From Pseudomonas baetica (GTDB lineage: Bacteria; Pseudomonadota; Gammaproteobacteria; Pseudomonadales; Pseudomonadaceae): 64,000 nt of DNA. The notes below the pieces were generated by a model that was given only the letters and a program-made list of their open reading frames with translations, ran no database searches and was not told the origin of the DNA. Made by a program: the position numbers and the translations under genes. The stretch lies in NCBI RefSeq assembly GCF_002813455.1, contig NZ_PHHE01000001.1:6665001-6729000 (forward strand), written 5' to 3'. Shown here in pieces: positions 57,022 to 64,000 of this stretch (position 1 is its first letter; each line of letters opens with the position of its first letter).

Positions 57022-57150
57022 TCAGGCGCGCCAGTGGCTAAACCAATACCCAAAATAAAAGCTGACTGGAGCGCAGACGTCATTTGCCCGGGCAGCCGCA
57101 ACCGAGCGCAGGGCGCTGGCGGTACGAAGCTGTGAGAGGGCGTTGAACAT
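57022..57150 (-). CDS. Aromatic amino-acid leader peptide
   Basis: A 42-aa frame with a strong ribosome site (GGAGATCATC-ATG at 57150). Near its end it has SFYFGYWFSHWRA: three Phe, two Tyr and two Trp within eleven residues, i.e. codons for all three aromatic amino acids. A TGA at 57022-57024 is followed after 50 bp by a strong terminator. This is the classical layout of ribosome-mediated attenuation: stalling at Phe/Tyr/Trp codons should prevent the terminator and let DAHP synthase be made. The first 28 residues look unconstrained. Confidence 0.9.
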   Translation of the reverse strand: MFNALSQLRTASALRSVAAARANDVCAPVSFYFGYWFSHWRA

Positions 57151-57302
57151 GATGATCTCCAATGAATGCGCCGAGCTTACTAGAGGCCGGTGCGCATCAG
57201 CAATCAGAAATTGCTATCGCGTATTCAACACAAAGCCTATTGCTTGAGTGCCTTCAGCGTTGTGACACACTCTGTGCTTTGCCTGAGCACCCAGGATCGA
57301 TC

Positions 57303-57788
57303 ATGTCGACACTGACTTATCGCAGCTGCCCGAACGCCGTGGATACAACCTTTGAGTTGCGTCGAGCCACTGCCGCTGATCTGGCATTTGCGCGCGAACT
57401 GACCTGCCAGAACATGCTGCGCTATTACATCGATCACGACTTGTTGTGGCAGGATGAGGCGTTCGACGTGGCGTGGGCCGGGCGTGAGAGCTGGCTGATT
57501 ATGCGTGGCGACGCAGCAATAGGCTTTTTCAGTCTGAGTCAGGATCTTCGGGCACTGTACATTCGAGAATTGCAAGTGGCACAAACCTTTCAGGGGCAGG
57601 GCGGCGGATCCTGGGCGATCGATCAGGTTATCGCCATGAGCCACCGCTACCGCCGACCGGCGTTGCGCCTGACGGTGTTCAAAAACAATCCGGCGAAAAA
57701 TTTGTATCTGAGAAAAGGAATGCGGGTACAGGGTGAGGACGAGTGTTTCCTGAGGATGCAGCTCGATTTCAGTACACCTGTGCTCTGA
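57303..57788 (+). CDS. GNAT-family N-acetyltransferase
   Basis: A 161-aa protein with an acetyl-CoA-binding fold: beta strand YIRELQVAQTFQGQGGGSWA (motif A, QxxGxG/A), FSLSQDLRAL and LRLTVFKNNPAKNLYLRKGM (motif B with NPAKxLYxxxGF-like). The substrate is unknown. The ATG at 57303 follows AGGATCGATC. It is divergent from the leader transcript and precedes gacA by 127 bp. Confidence 0.88.
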   Translation: MSTLTYRSCPNAVDTTFELRRATAADLAFARELTCQNMLRYYIDHDLLWQDEAFDVAWAGRESWLIMRGDAAIGFFSLSQDLRALYIRELQVAQTFQGQGGGSWAIDQVIAMSHRYRRPALRLTVFKNNPAKNLYLRKGMRVQGEDECFLRMQLDFSTPVL

Positions 57789-57915
57789 AAGCCACGGCCA
57801 ACAAGCCCTCAATGATGAATTGAAACTTTTTAAATGCTGCTTGCCGCTAGGTCTGTCTGGCTCTTTTTGCTAAGGTGTCCGGCATCCCAATAAGACCATA
57901 TCGCGAGGTGTCTGC

Positions 57916-58557
57916 TTGATTAGGGTGCTAGTGGTCGATGACCATGATCTCGTTCGTACAGGCATTACACGTATGCTGGCCGATATCGATGGCCTGCAAG
58001 TGGTGGGGCAGGCCGAGTCCGGGGAAGAATCCCTGATCAAGGCTCGTGAGTTGAAGCCCGACGTGGTCCTGATGGACGTCAAGATGCCCGGCATCGGCGG
58101 CTTGGAAGCCACGCGTAAATTGCTGCGCAGTCATCCTGATATCAAGGTGGTGGCGGTGACTGTGTGTGAGGACGATCCCTTTCCGACTCGCCTGTTGCAG
58201 GCTGGCGCCGCGGGGTATCTGACCAAGGGCGCAGGGTTGCCGGAAATGGTGCAGGCGATTCGCCTGGTGTTTGCCGGTCAGCGCTACATCAGCCCGCAGA
58301 TCGCCCAGCAGTTGGCAATCAAGTCTTTCCAGCCCACCAACGATTCGCCCTTCGACGCCTTGTCCGAGCGAGAGATTCAGATCGCATTGATGATTGTCGG
58401 ATGTCAGAAAGTACAGATCATTTCCGATAAGTTGTGTCTGTCGCCGAAAACCGTCAACACCTACCGTTATCGCATTTTCGAGAAGCTCTCTATCAGCAGC
58501 GATGTCGAACTGACGCTCTTGGCGGTTCGTCACGGTATGGTTGATGCCAGCGCCTGA
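57916..58557 (+). CDS. gacA: Response regulator GacA
   Basis: A 213-aa LuxR/FixJ-type response regulator, partner of the GacS kinase and activator of rsmX/Y/Z small RNAs. The receiver has the acidic pocket DD (9-10) and phospho-acceptor D54 ([13 protein letters not shown]), and the DNA-binding domain has [20 protein letters not shown] and [17 protein letters not shown]. The start is a TTG at 57916 with GCGAGG upstream, as known for gacA in fluorescent Pseudomonas. It precedes uvrC by 2 bp, the conserved arrangement. Confidence 0.97.
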   Translation: MIRVLVVDDHDLVRTGITRMLADIDGLQVVGQAESGEESLIKARELKPDVVLMDVKMPGIGGLEATRKLLRSHPDIKVVAVTVCEDDPFPTRLLQAGAAGYLTKGAGLPEMVQAIRLVFAGQRYISPQIAQQLAIKSFQPTNDSPFDALSEREIQIALMIVGCQKVQIISDKLCLSPKTVNTYRYRIFEKLSISSDVELTLLAVRHGMVDASA

Positions 58558-58559
58558 TC

Positions 58560-60383
58560 ATGACTGAAACATTTGATTCCGGCGCCTTTCTATCGACCGT
58601 GAGCGGGCGCCCCGGCGTGTATCGGATGTTCGACAGCGATGCGCGTCTGCTGTACGTCGGCAAGGCCAAGAACCTCAGGAAACGCCTGGCCAGCTACTTC
58701 CGCAAAACCGGACTCGCGCCGAAAACCGCGGCGCTGGTGGGGCGTATCGCCCAGGTCGAAACCACCATTACGGCCAACGAAACTGAAGCGCTGCTGCTGG
58801 AGCAGACGCTGATCAAGGAGTGGCGGCCGCCGTACAACATTCTGTTGCGCGACGACAAATCCTATCCCTACGTGTTTCTGTCAGACGGACAGTTCCCGCG
58901 CCTGAGCATTCATCGCGGCGCAAAAAAAGCCAAGGGCAAGTATTTCGGTCCGTATCCAAGTGCGGGTGCGATTCGTGAAAGTCTCAGCCTGCTGCAAAAA
59001 ACCTTTTTCGTCCGACAGTGTGAAGACAGCTATTACAAGAACCGTACTCGTCCTTGTCTGCAATACCAGATCAAGCGTTGCAAGGCGCCTTGTGTCGGTC
59101 TGGTCGAGCCGGATGTATACGCAGCCGATGTTCGTCACTCGGTGATGTTCCTTGAGGGGCGCAGTCATGCCCTGACCAACGAACTGTCAACGGCGATGGA
59201 GGAGGCGGCCATTAACCTGGAGTTCGAGCGGGCTGCCGAGTTGCGTGACCAGATTGCCCTGCTGCGCCGGGTTCAGGACCAGCAAAGCATGGAGGGCGGC
59301 ACGGGTGATATCGATGTCATCGCAGCCTTCGTCAACCCGGGTGGCGCTTGCGTTCATCTGATCAGCGTGCGGGGCGGACGGGTCCTTGGCAGCAAGAATT
59401 TCTTCCCGCAAGTGGGGATTGAAGAGGACGTGTCTGAAGTCATGGCCGCGTTTCTCGGTCAGTATTTCATCAGCAGCCCGGAACGCGACTTGCCGAGCGA
59501 GTTGATCGTCAATGTGATGCATGAAGACTTTCCGACACTGATCGAGGCCATTCACGAGTTGCGTGGCCGTGAATTGACCATCAGCCATCGGGTGCGAGGC
59601 ACCCGGGCACGCTGGCAACAACTGGCCGTGACCAATGCCGAGCAGGCGCTGGGCGCGCGTCTGGCCAACCGTCAGCACACCGCTGCGCGATTCGACGCGC
59701 TGGCTGAAGTACTGAACCTGGACGAGCCCCCGCAGCGCCTTGAGTGTTACGACATCAGCCATTCCAGCGGCGAGGCGACGGTCGCCTCTTGTGTCGTGTT
59801 CGGGCCGGAGGGCGCGATCAAATCCGATTACCGTCGCTATAACATTGAAGGCGTAACCGCGGGCGACGACTATGCCGCCATGCACCAGGCGCTCACACGA
59901 CGCTTCAGCAAGCTGAAGGACGGCGAGGGCAAATTGCCGGACATATTACTGGTAGACGGTGGCAAGGGTCAGTTGTCGATGGCGCGTGATGTGCTCAACG
60001 AATTGGCGGTGCCGGATCTGATCCTTCTTGGTGTAGCGAAGGGGGCGACGCGCAAGGCTGGCTTCGAAACGTTGTATCTGAATGATGCCGCGCATGAGTT
60101 CACCTTGCGTGGCGACTCGCCGGCGCTGCACCTGATTCAGCAGATTCGTGACGAAGCCCACCGTTTTGCAATTACCGGACATCGCGCCCGCCGTGGCAAA
60201 ACCCGCCGAACGTCAACGCTGGAAGGCGTTGCGGGAGTAGGGCCAACGCGACGTCGGGATTTGTTGAAACATTTTGGTGGATTGCAGGAGCTGTCTCGTG
60301 CAAGCATCGAAGAGATCGCCAAAGCCCCGGGGATCAGTAAAAAGCTCGCAGAGTCGATTTATGCGAACCTGCATAGCGAGTAG
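58560..60383 (+). CDS. uvrC: Excinuclease ABC subunit C
   Basis: A 607-aa nuclease that makes the 3' and 5' incisions in nucleotide excision repair with UvrA and UvrB. It has an N-terminal GIY-YIG domain ([20 protein letters not shown]), a UvrB-interacting helix ([20 protein letters not shown]), the RNase H-like UvrC domain ([20 protein letters not shown]; catalytic Asp) and a C-terminal helix-hairpin-helix ([20 protein letters not shown]). Full length, 2 bp downstream of gacA. Confidence 0.97.
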   Translation: MTETFDSGAFLSTVSGRPGVYRMFDSDARLLYVGKAKNLRKRLASYFRKTGLAPKTAALVGRIAQVETTITANETEALLLEQTLIKEWRPPYNILLRDDKSYPYVFLSDGQFPRLSIHRGAKKAKGKYFGPYPSAGAIRESLSLLQKTFFVRQCEDSYYKNRTRPCLQYQIKRCKAPCVGLVEPDVYAADVRHSVMFLEGRSHALTNELSTAMEEAAINLEFERAAELRDQIALLRRVQDQQSMEGGTGDIDVIAAFVNPGGACVHLISVRGGRVLGSKNFFPQVGIEEDVSEVMAAFLGQYFISSPERDLPSELIVNVMHEDFPTLIEAIHELRGRELTISHRVRGTRARWQQLAVTNAEQALGARLANRQHTAARFDALAEVLNLDEPPQRLECYDISHSSGEATVASCVVFGPEGAIKSDYRRYNIEGVTAGDDYAAMHQALTRRFSKLKDGEGKLPDILLVDGGKGQLSMARDVLNELAVPDLILLGVAKGATRKAGFETLYLNDAAHEFTLRGDSPALHLIQQIRDEAHRFAITGHRARRGKTRRTSTLEGVAGVGPTRRRDLLKHFGGLQELSRASIEEIAKAPGISKKLAESIYANLHSE

Positions 60384-60415
60384 AATGCCCCTTCACCTCG
60401 TAGCCAGTTGTGCCG

Positions 60416-60976
60416 ATGAATATCCCTAATCTGATTACCGTTCTACGCGTCCTGCTCATTCCGATCTTCATTTTGCTGTTCTATCTCCCTTACCAGTGGA
60501 GTTATATGGCCTCCGCCTCGGTATTTGCCTTTGCGGCGGCTACCGACTGGCTGGATGGTTATCTGGCCCGTCGTCTGGAACAAAGCACGCCATTCGGTGC
60601 GTTCCTCGATCCGGTCGCCGACAAGTTGATGGTGGCCGTTGCATTGGTGCTGCTGGTGCAGGAGCATGGCAACTTGTGGCTGACACTGCCTGCCGCCGTC
60701 ATCATCGGTCGCGAGATTGTTGTATCAGCCTTGCGTGAATGGATGGCCGAACTCGGTGCCCGCGCGCATGTCGCCGTGTCCAACCTCGGCAAATGGAAAA
60801 CCGCCGCGCAGATGCTCGCGCTGGTGATCCTGCTGGCCAATCCGCGAGACTTCAGCTTCTGGGTTGTGCTCGGTTATGCCTTGCTGTTGATCTCCGCAGG
60901 CCTGACGTTGTGGTCGATGGTTCAATACCTGCGCGCTGCCTGGCCACATCTGAAGACTGACGTTGAAAAGAAATAA
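60416..60976 (+). CDS. pgsA: CDP-diacylglycerol-glycerol-3-phosphate 3-phosphatidyltransferase
   Basis: A 186-aa membrane enzyme that makes phosphatidylglycerolphosphate. The CDP-alcohol phosphotransferase motif is [20 protein letters not shown], then LDPVADKL (D-G-x2-A-R-x8-G-x3-D-x3-D), between transmembrane segments ([39 protein letters not shown]). It follows uvrC by 32 bp. ATG at 60416 is preferred over the codon at 60410. Confidence 0.95.
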   Translation: MNIPNLITVLRVLLIPIFILLFYLPYQWSYMASASVFAFAAATDWLDGYLARRLEQSTPFGAFLDPVADKLMVAVALVLLVQEHGNLWLTLPAAVIIGREIVVSALREWMAELGARAHVAVSNLGKWKTAAQMLALVILLANPRDFSFWVVLGYALLLISAGLTLWSMVQYLRAAWPHLKTDVEKK

Positions 60977-60996
60977 AACTTTTTTGAATCAAGGGG

Positions 60997-61024
60997 TTGA
61001 CCAGCGTTCTTAATTCTATAGAAT
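60997..61024 (+). promoter_or_regulatory. Sigma-70 promoter of the tRNA operon
   Basis: TTGACC (60997-61002) and TAGAAT (61019-61024) are 16 bp apart. The likely start near 61031 lies 6 bp before the tRNA-Gly. A G/C-rich stretch after the -10 box (GCGCACC) fits a stringently controlled promoter. Confidence 0.75.
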
Positions 61025-61036
61025 GCGCACCACCAA

Positions 61037-61112
<76 letters not shown>

Positions 61113-61156
61113 ATTTGTACGCGGTTGTTGTTGTGCTACTGACAGCGATCGTTTGA

Positions 61157-61230
61157 GGCCGAGTAGCAAAATGGTTATGCAGCGGATTGCAAATCCGCCT
61201 ACGCCGGTTCGATTCCGACCTCGGCCTCCA
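61157..61230 (+). tRNA. tRNA-Cys (anticodon GCA)
   Basis: 74 nt including CCA. The acceptor stem GGCCGAG pairs with CTCGGCC, the anticodon GCA is at 61189-61191 between GGATT and AATCC, and the T arm contains GGTTCGATTCC. Confidence 0.97.
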
Positions 61231-61238
61231 CTATAAAC

Positions 61239-61275
61239 AAGCTCCGTAGATCCATGATTTACGGAGCTTTTTTAT
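61239..61275 (+). terminator. Intrinsic terminator after tRNA-Cys
   Basis: AAGCTCCGTA (61239-61248) pairs with TACGGAGCTT (61260-61269), followed by TTTTTATTT. It lies 8 bp after tRNA-Cys. Confidence 0.88.
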
Positions 61276-61425
61276 TTCCAGTGTCCTGCAAGATTTTGTC
61301 TTGAAAATGGCCACTGTGAACTTGCTTCACCGGGAACGGATGTATATATTTCCCGCTCGACTGTTAAAGCCTGGATCCTGTCAGGATCGCGACTCAGCGG
61401 TTGAACAGAGCAATACCGCGCTACC

Positions 61426-61512
61426 GCCCGAATGGCGAAACTGGTAGACGCATGGGACTTAAAATCCCCCGCTCGTAAGGGCGTGCCGGTTCGATTCCGG
61501 CTTCGGGCACCA
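61426..61512 (+). tRNA. tRNA-Leu (anticodon TAA)
   Basis: 87 nt including CCA with a variable arm of class II length. The acceptor stem GCCCGAA pairs with TTCGGGC, the anticodon TAA is at 61460-61462 and the T arm has GGTTCGATTCC. Confidence 0.96.
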
Positions 61513-61520
61513 TGAATATC

Positions 61521-61562
61521 AAGGGCTCGCATGAGATTTCTCATGCGAGCCCTTATTTTTTG
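61521..61562 (+). terminator. Intrinsic terminator after tRNA-Leu
   Basis: AAGGGCTCGCATGA pairs with TCATGCGAGCCCTT (14 bp) around a 6-nt loop, followed by ATTTTTT. Confidence 0.92.
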
Positions 61563-61650
61563 CTCAGTAAAAATCCTCTGATTCATCCAGTCGCTCGCCC
61601 CATCAGCAAGCAAATAGCCCGCACGGGGCTAGCCCTGTCAGGATAAGCAT

Positions 61651-61812
61651 TCAGCGCAAATCCACGTCTTCTGCGATCTCGGCAGCTAATCTTTCCCTCC
61701 GTCTGCGAAGCCAGCTATACAGCGCATGGACCGGGTGCAGAAAGGCCGCAAGCACGCCAAGCAGCATGATGATGAAGATGATAATCAGCGGGATGCTTTC
61801 GTGCGAGAACAT
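61651..61812 (-). CDS. Small single-pass membrane protein
   Basis: A 53-aa protein: MFSHESIPLIIIFIIMLLGV begins a membrane helix (residues 7-25), followed by a basic stretch (SWLRRRRERLAAEIAEDVDL) of positive-inside character. Its ATG at 61812 has CAGGAG upstream. Function unknown; the topology is N-out/C-in by the positive-inside rule. Confidence 0.75.
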   Translation of the reverse strand: MFSHESIPLIIIFIIMLLGVLAAFLHPVHALYSWLRRRRERLAAEIAEDVDLR

Positions 61813-62117
61813 GGTGGGTACTCCTGTAGTCACTATGTCGGAAACCGCAGGGTAGACGCGTTGAACCATGTTGTCGGTGAACGTATGTTCATCCTCGCAC
61901 GCTCGATATGTGCTACAGGTCGTAAAAAAATGGATAACTTGTCACGCTTGAACCAACTCTTCTTCCAGCACAACGGTGTCGTATCGATGAACATCGAAAT
62001 GCTGGATTTCAAATACCAACTGACACTGACGTCGTTTTATTTCTTTACTTTCAGCGAGCCAGTCCGCATAGCTTTGGAACGGCCCTGCGTATGACGAAAA
62101 AAGGGCCGATTCAATCG
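61813..62117. other. Ambiguous region, weak frames on both strands
   Basis: A + strand frame (61930-62094, 54 aa, MDNLSRLNQLFFQHNG) ends 2 bp before the terminator arm at 62097. A - strand frame (61942-62130, 62 aa) overlaps it but starts in the IS end and reads through the terminator, so its native 5' end is lost. Position before the terminator favours the + frame, but neither has strong support. Confidence 0.35.
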
Positions 62118-63539
62118 TAATGCTGTTCACTTAAGCATTTGAATCCTCGCCGGGCTTCTCCGAAAATCCGATGTCAGATCTCTGGCATCGGATTTTTTAT
62201 GTCTGTTCAACAGGACTTGCTCGACCTCGGCGACCTTTTCAACTTCTGTGACTTGAGCACATTCACTCAAAATATTCCCATCGAGTGGGTCGCGTCTGCG
62301 CTGGATCTGTCCAGCCAGGCCACTATCCGACGGCGTCGCTTGCCTGCCGACCAAGTGCTCTGGCTGGTGCTCGGCATGGCACTGTTTCGTGACGAGCCGG
62401 TTCATGAGGTTGCCCGACGTTTGAACATCTGCGCCCAAGGTCTGGCTTCTGACCATCTATTGGCCCGTAGCGGTGTAACCGAAGCCCGCAAGCGGCTGGG
62501 GGCCGACCCGGTTGAGTGGTTGTTTCGCAAAACGGGTACTCAATGGGGCGCGCAGCGCTATCCCGATGATGCCTGGCAGGATCTGCAAGTATTTGCAGTC
62601 GATGGTGCGCTTCTGCGCACGCCGGATACGCCGGAGTTGCGAGACCATTTCGGTTCTGGAAACACCTCGACCGACCGCCAGACTCCCTTTCCCATGCTGC
62701 GCCTGGTGGCGCTGATGAATGTGCGTTCACACCTGATCCTGGATGCACAGCTTAGCCCTTACCGACGCAGCGAAATGCGTCTGGCCGATGAGTTTTTGCA
62801 GCAGATCCCCGACCACTCCGTGACGCTGTTCGATAAAGGGTTCTGGAGCGCCGATCTCATGCTCAGCCTGAGCGGCGACGGCAGTCACCGTCATTGGCTG
62901 ATTCCGGCAAAAAAGGGATTGGTTTGCGAGGAGGTAGCCCGTTACAACGAGCATGATCGTTTGGTGCGTATGAACGTGTCGCCGCAAGCCAGAAAGCGAA
63001 ATCCGACTCTTCCTACACACTGGGAGGCGCGTGAAGTCAGTTATGAAATTCAAGGCAAAGTAAAAACAGTCATGACGTCGTTGCCGGCCAAGATCTACAG
63101 CACCAAGTCTGTTGCCAAGCTTTATCAGGAGCGCTGGGAAATCGAATTGGGCTTCAGGGATATCAAAAGCTCAATGCAGCAAAACGCAATGACCTTGCGC
63201 AGCAAAAAGGTCGATCTGATCTACCAGGAAGTGTGGGGGTTGTTGCTGGCTTACAACGTGATTCGTCGGGAGGCAAGTCAGGCAGCAGTCGCGTTTGGTC
63301 GAGCGCCGTCGGACATCCGTTTCAAGCCGGCTTGCCAGTACATCGCCGTGCAGTTGATCGTGATGGCAGCGGCCAATCCTGTTTCAGCGACGGGTAGACG
63401 GTTGGCGGAACTTAGAAAAGGCGTTGGCGGGCTATTTCTGGATCACCGCCCAAGGCCTTCGAGGCCAAGGACGGTGAAGATTTCAAAAAACCGGTTTCCG
63501 GTGGACCGTAAGGCTGCTCCGCTTAAGTGAACAGCATTA
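62118..63539 (+). mobile_element. Complete IS4-family insertion sequence
   Basis: 1422 bp with perfect 19-bp ends TAATGCTGTTCACTTAAGC at 62118-62136 and the inverted copy at 63521-63539. It is flanked by an 11-bp duplication CGATTCAATCG (62107-62117 and 63540-63550). It carries one transposase gene. The duplication is the centre of a terminator hairpin. Confidence 0.92.
62199..63530 (+). CDS. IS4-family transposase
   Basis: A 443-aa DDE transposase: the N-terminal DUF4372-like region (LGDLFNFCDLSTFTQNIPIE), the catalytic DLQVFAVDGALLRTPDTPEL (first Asp), HSVTLFDKGFWSADLMLSLS (second Asp) and YQERWEIELGFRDIKSSMQQ (YREK-type Glu motif). ATG at 62199 gives MSVQQDLLDLGDL; a longer frame would start inside the IR. 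All catalytic motifs are intact. Confidence 0.93.
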   Translation: MSVQQDLLDLGDLFNFCDLSTFTQNIPIEWVASALDLSSQATIRRRRLPADQVLWLVLGMALFRDEPVHEVARRLNICAQGLASDHLLARSGVTEARKRLGADPVEWLFRKTGTQWGAQRYPDDAWQDLQVFAVDGALLRTPDTPELRDHFGSGNTSTDRQTPFPMLRLVALMNVRSHLILDAQLSPYRRSEMRLADEFLQQIPDHSVTLFDKGFWSADLMLSLSGDGSHRHWLIPAKKGLVCEEVARYNEHDRLVRMNVSPQARKRNPTLPTHWEAREVSYEIQGKVKTVMTSLPAKIYSTKSVAKLYQERWEIELGFRDIKSSMQQNAMTLRSKKVDLIYQEVWGLLLAYNVIRREASQAAVAFGRAPSDIRFKPACQYIAVQLIVMAAANPVSATGRRLAELRKGVGGLFLDHRPRPSRPRTVKISKNRFPVDRKAAPLK

Positions 63540-63567
63540 CGATTCAATCGGCCCTTTTTTATGAAGA

Positions 63568-64000
63568 TGTCCCGTCCTGAATAAGGTTTACACCTTCTGA
63601 CCCATTCTCAGGAGGGAGTAATGAATACGGGAGAAAGGCGCAGTCAGCGTGATTACACGCTGACCTTTAAATTGTCGGTCGTCGATCAAGTCGAAAAAGG
63701 TGAGCTGAGTTATAAAGAGGCTCAAGAGCGTTATGGCATTCAGGGTAAAACGACCGTACTGAACTGGTTACGCAGGCATGGTCGGCAGGACTGGAGTCAA
63801 GGCGCGTCCATTCGCTCCAAGAGACCCCGTTCCATGGATAAGCCCGATAAACCGCTGACACCCGAACAGCGAATCAAAGAGCTTGAAGAAAAGCTTGCCC
63901 AAGCCAACCAGAAAGCTCAGTTTTTCGAAGCCGTCGTTGATGTTTTGAAGAACGACTTCGGTGTTTCTGTCGTAAAAAAGCGATCCGGCAAGTCCTCTCC
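63568..64000 (+). mobile_element. IS3-family element, left part only
   Basis: It begins TGTCCCGTCCTGAATAAGGT at about 63568, only 7 bp after the terminator arm, and contains an OrfA gene with a slippery heptamer. The right end is beyond the window. The TG start fits IS3-family ends. Confidence 0.75.
63621..64000 (+). CDS. IS3-family transposase OrfA, incomplete at window end
   Basis: 126 residues are visible with no stop. The frame starts MNTGERRSQRDYTLTFKLSV with CAGGAGGGA before the ATG at 63621, carries a helix-turn-helix (LSYKEAQERYGIQGKTTVLN) and a coiled segment (RIKELEEKLAQANQKAQFFE). An in-frame A AAA AAG (63974-63980, read GTA AAA AAG) near the end suggests a -1 frameshift into orfB. 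Confidence 0.9.
   Translation, partial: MNTGERRSQRDYTLTFKLSVVDQVEKGELSYKEAQERYGIQGKTTVLNWLRRHGRQDWSQGASIRSKRPRSMDKPDKPLTPEQRIKELEEKLAQANQKAQFFEAVVDVLKNDFGVSVVKKRSGKSS

Larger units (their letters stand above)
62097..63560 (+). terminator. Intrinsic terminator split by IS4 insertion
   Basis: Removing the IS4-family element and one copy of the 11-bp duplication gives AAAAAAGGGC-CGATTCAATCG-GCCCTTTTTT, a perfect hairpin with a U-run on either strand. The left arm is now at 62097-62117 and the right arm at 63540-63560, each with its own copy of the CGATTCAATCG core. Confidence 0.88.

Overview
The window looks like a chromosomal segment of a fluorescent-group Pseudomonas. The evidence is the gacA-uvrC-pgsA-tRNA-Gly-Cys-Leu block with a TTG-started gacA, the high-GC codon use, the many 'GGGAGC..GCTCGCG' REP/REPIN palindromes between genes, sigma-54 type promoters, and typical Pseudomonas products (YejABEF, cobN/chlID cobaltochelatase, a GntP-type permease next to 3-hydroxybutyrate dehydrogenase, EAL and hybrid-kinase signalling proteins). 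All assignments rest on reading the sequence and recalling families; no database search was run.

Layout. 1-2662: an IS66-family element (193-2549, 8-bp target duplication) splits a small gene. 2810-5787: an unrecognised divergent cluster, a 189-aa alpha/beta-like protein facing two translationally coupled proteins with long Gly/Ala-rich hydrophobic segments. 6116-10710: a tyrosine-phosphatase/autotransporter fusion, a CSS-EAL c-di-GMP phosphodiesterase and an AraC regulator. 10784-13822: nested mobile DNA, an IS3-family element whose orfB is cut by an IS256-family element (8-bp duplication), abutting a 5'-truncated IS4-type transposase remnant. 13930-20957: a cobalamin riboswitch followed by cobW, cobN and a chlI/chlD pair joined by a probable programmed -1 frameshift; a REPIN is embedded in frame inside cobN. 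21160-25831: a PLD-like protein, a TerC-CBS-CorC membrane protein, a thioredoxin-like protein and a small jelly-roll-like protein. 26166-32931: an amino-acid ABC transporter (sigma-54 promoter), RidA, an IclR regulator, a D-amino-acid deaminase-type PLP enzyme and a sugar-acid kinase, read as one catabolic locus. 33045-41035: parvulin, hybrid histidine kinase, a PilT/PilU ATPase and a 1249-aa toxin-like protein with an HExxH site. 41074-47057: a ketone-body locus (acetoacetyl-CoA synthetase, 3-hydroxybutyrate dehydrogenase, GntP permease) with a sigma-54 promoter and a sigma-54 activator gene upstream. 47225-53175: yejABEF peptide transporter and a second parvulin. 53274-57150: lipase-like hydrolase, a three-repeat protein and a DAHP synthase preceded by two aromatic-rich leader peptides and an attenuator-like terminator. 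57303-61562: GNAT, gacA, uvrC, pgsA and three tRNAs. 61651-64000: a small membrane protein, an IS4-family element inserted exactly into an intrinsic terminator, and the left part of another IS3-family element running off the window.

How genes work together. The riboswitch should couple cobalt chelation (CobW, CobN, ChlI/ChlD) to B12 supply. The ketone-body genes import and oxidise 3-hydroxybutyrate and activate acetoacetate under a dedicated sigma-54 activator. The leader peptides should tie DAHP synthase output to charged Phe/Tyr/Trp tRNA. The most unusual items are the unknown cluster at 2810-5787, the chlI/chlD recoding site, the tandem aromatic leaders, the REPIN coded inside cobN, the HExxH giant protein, and the terminator-targeted IS4 element.
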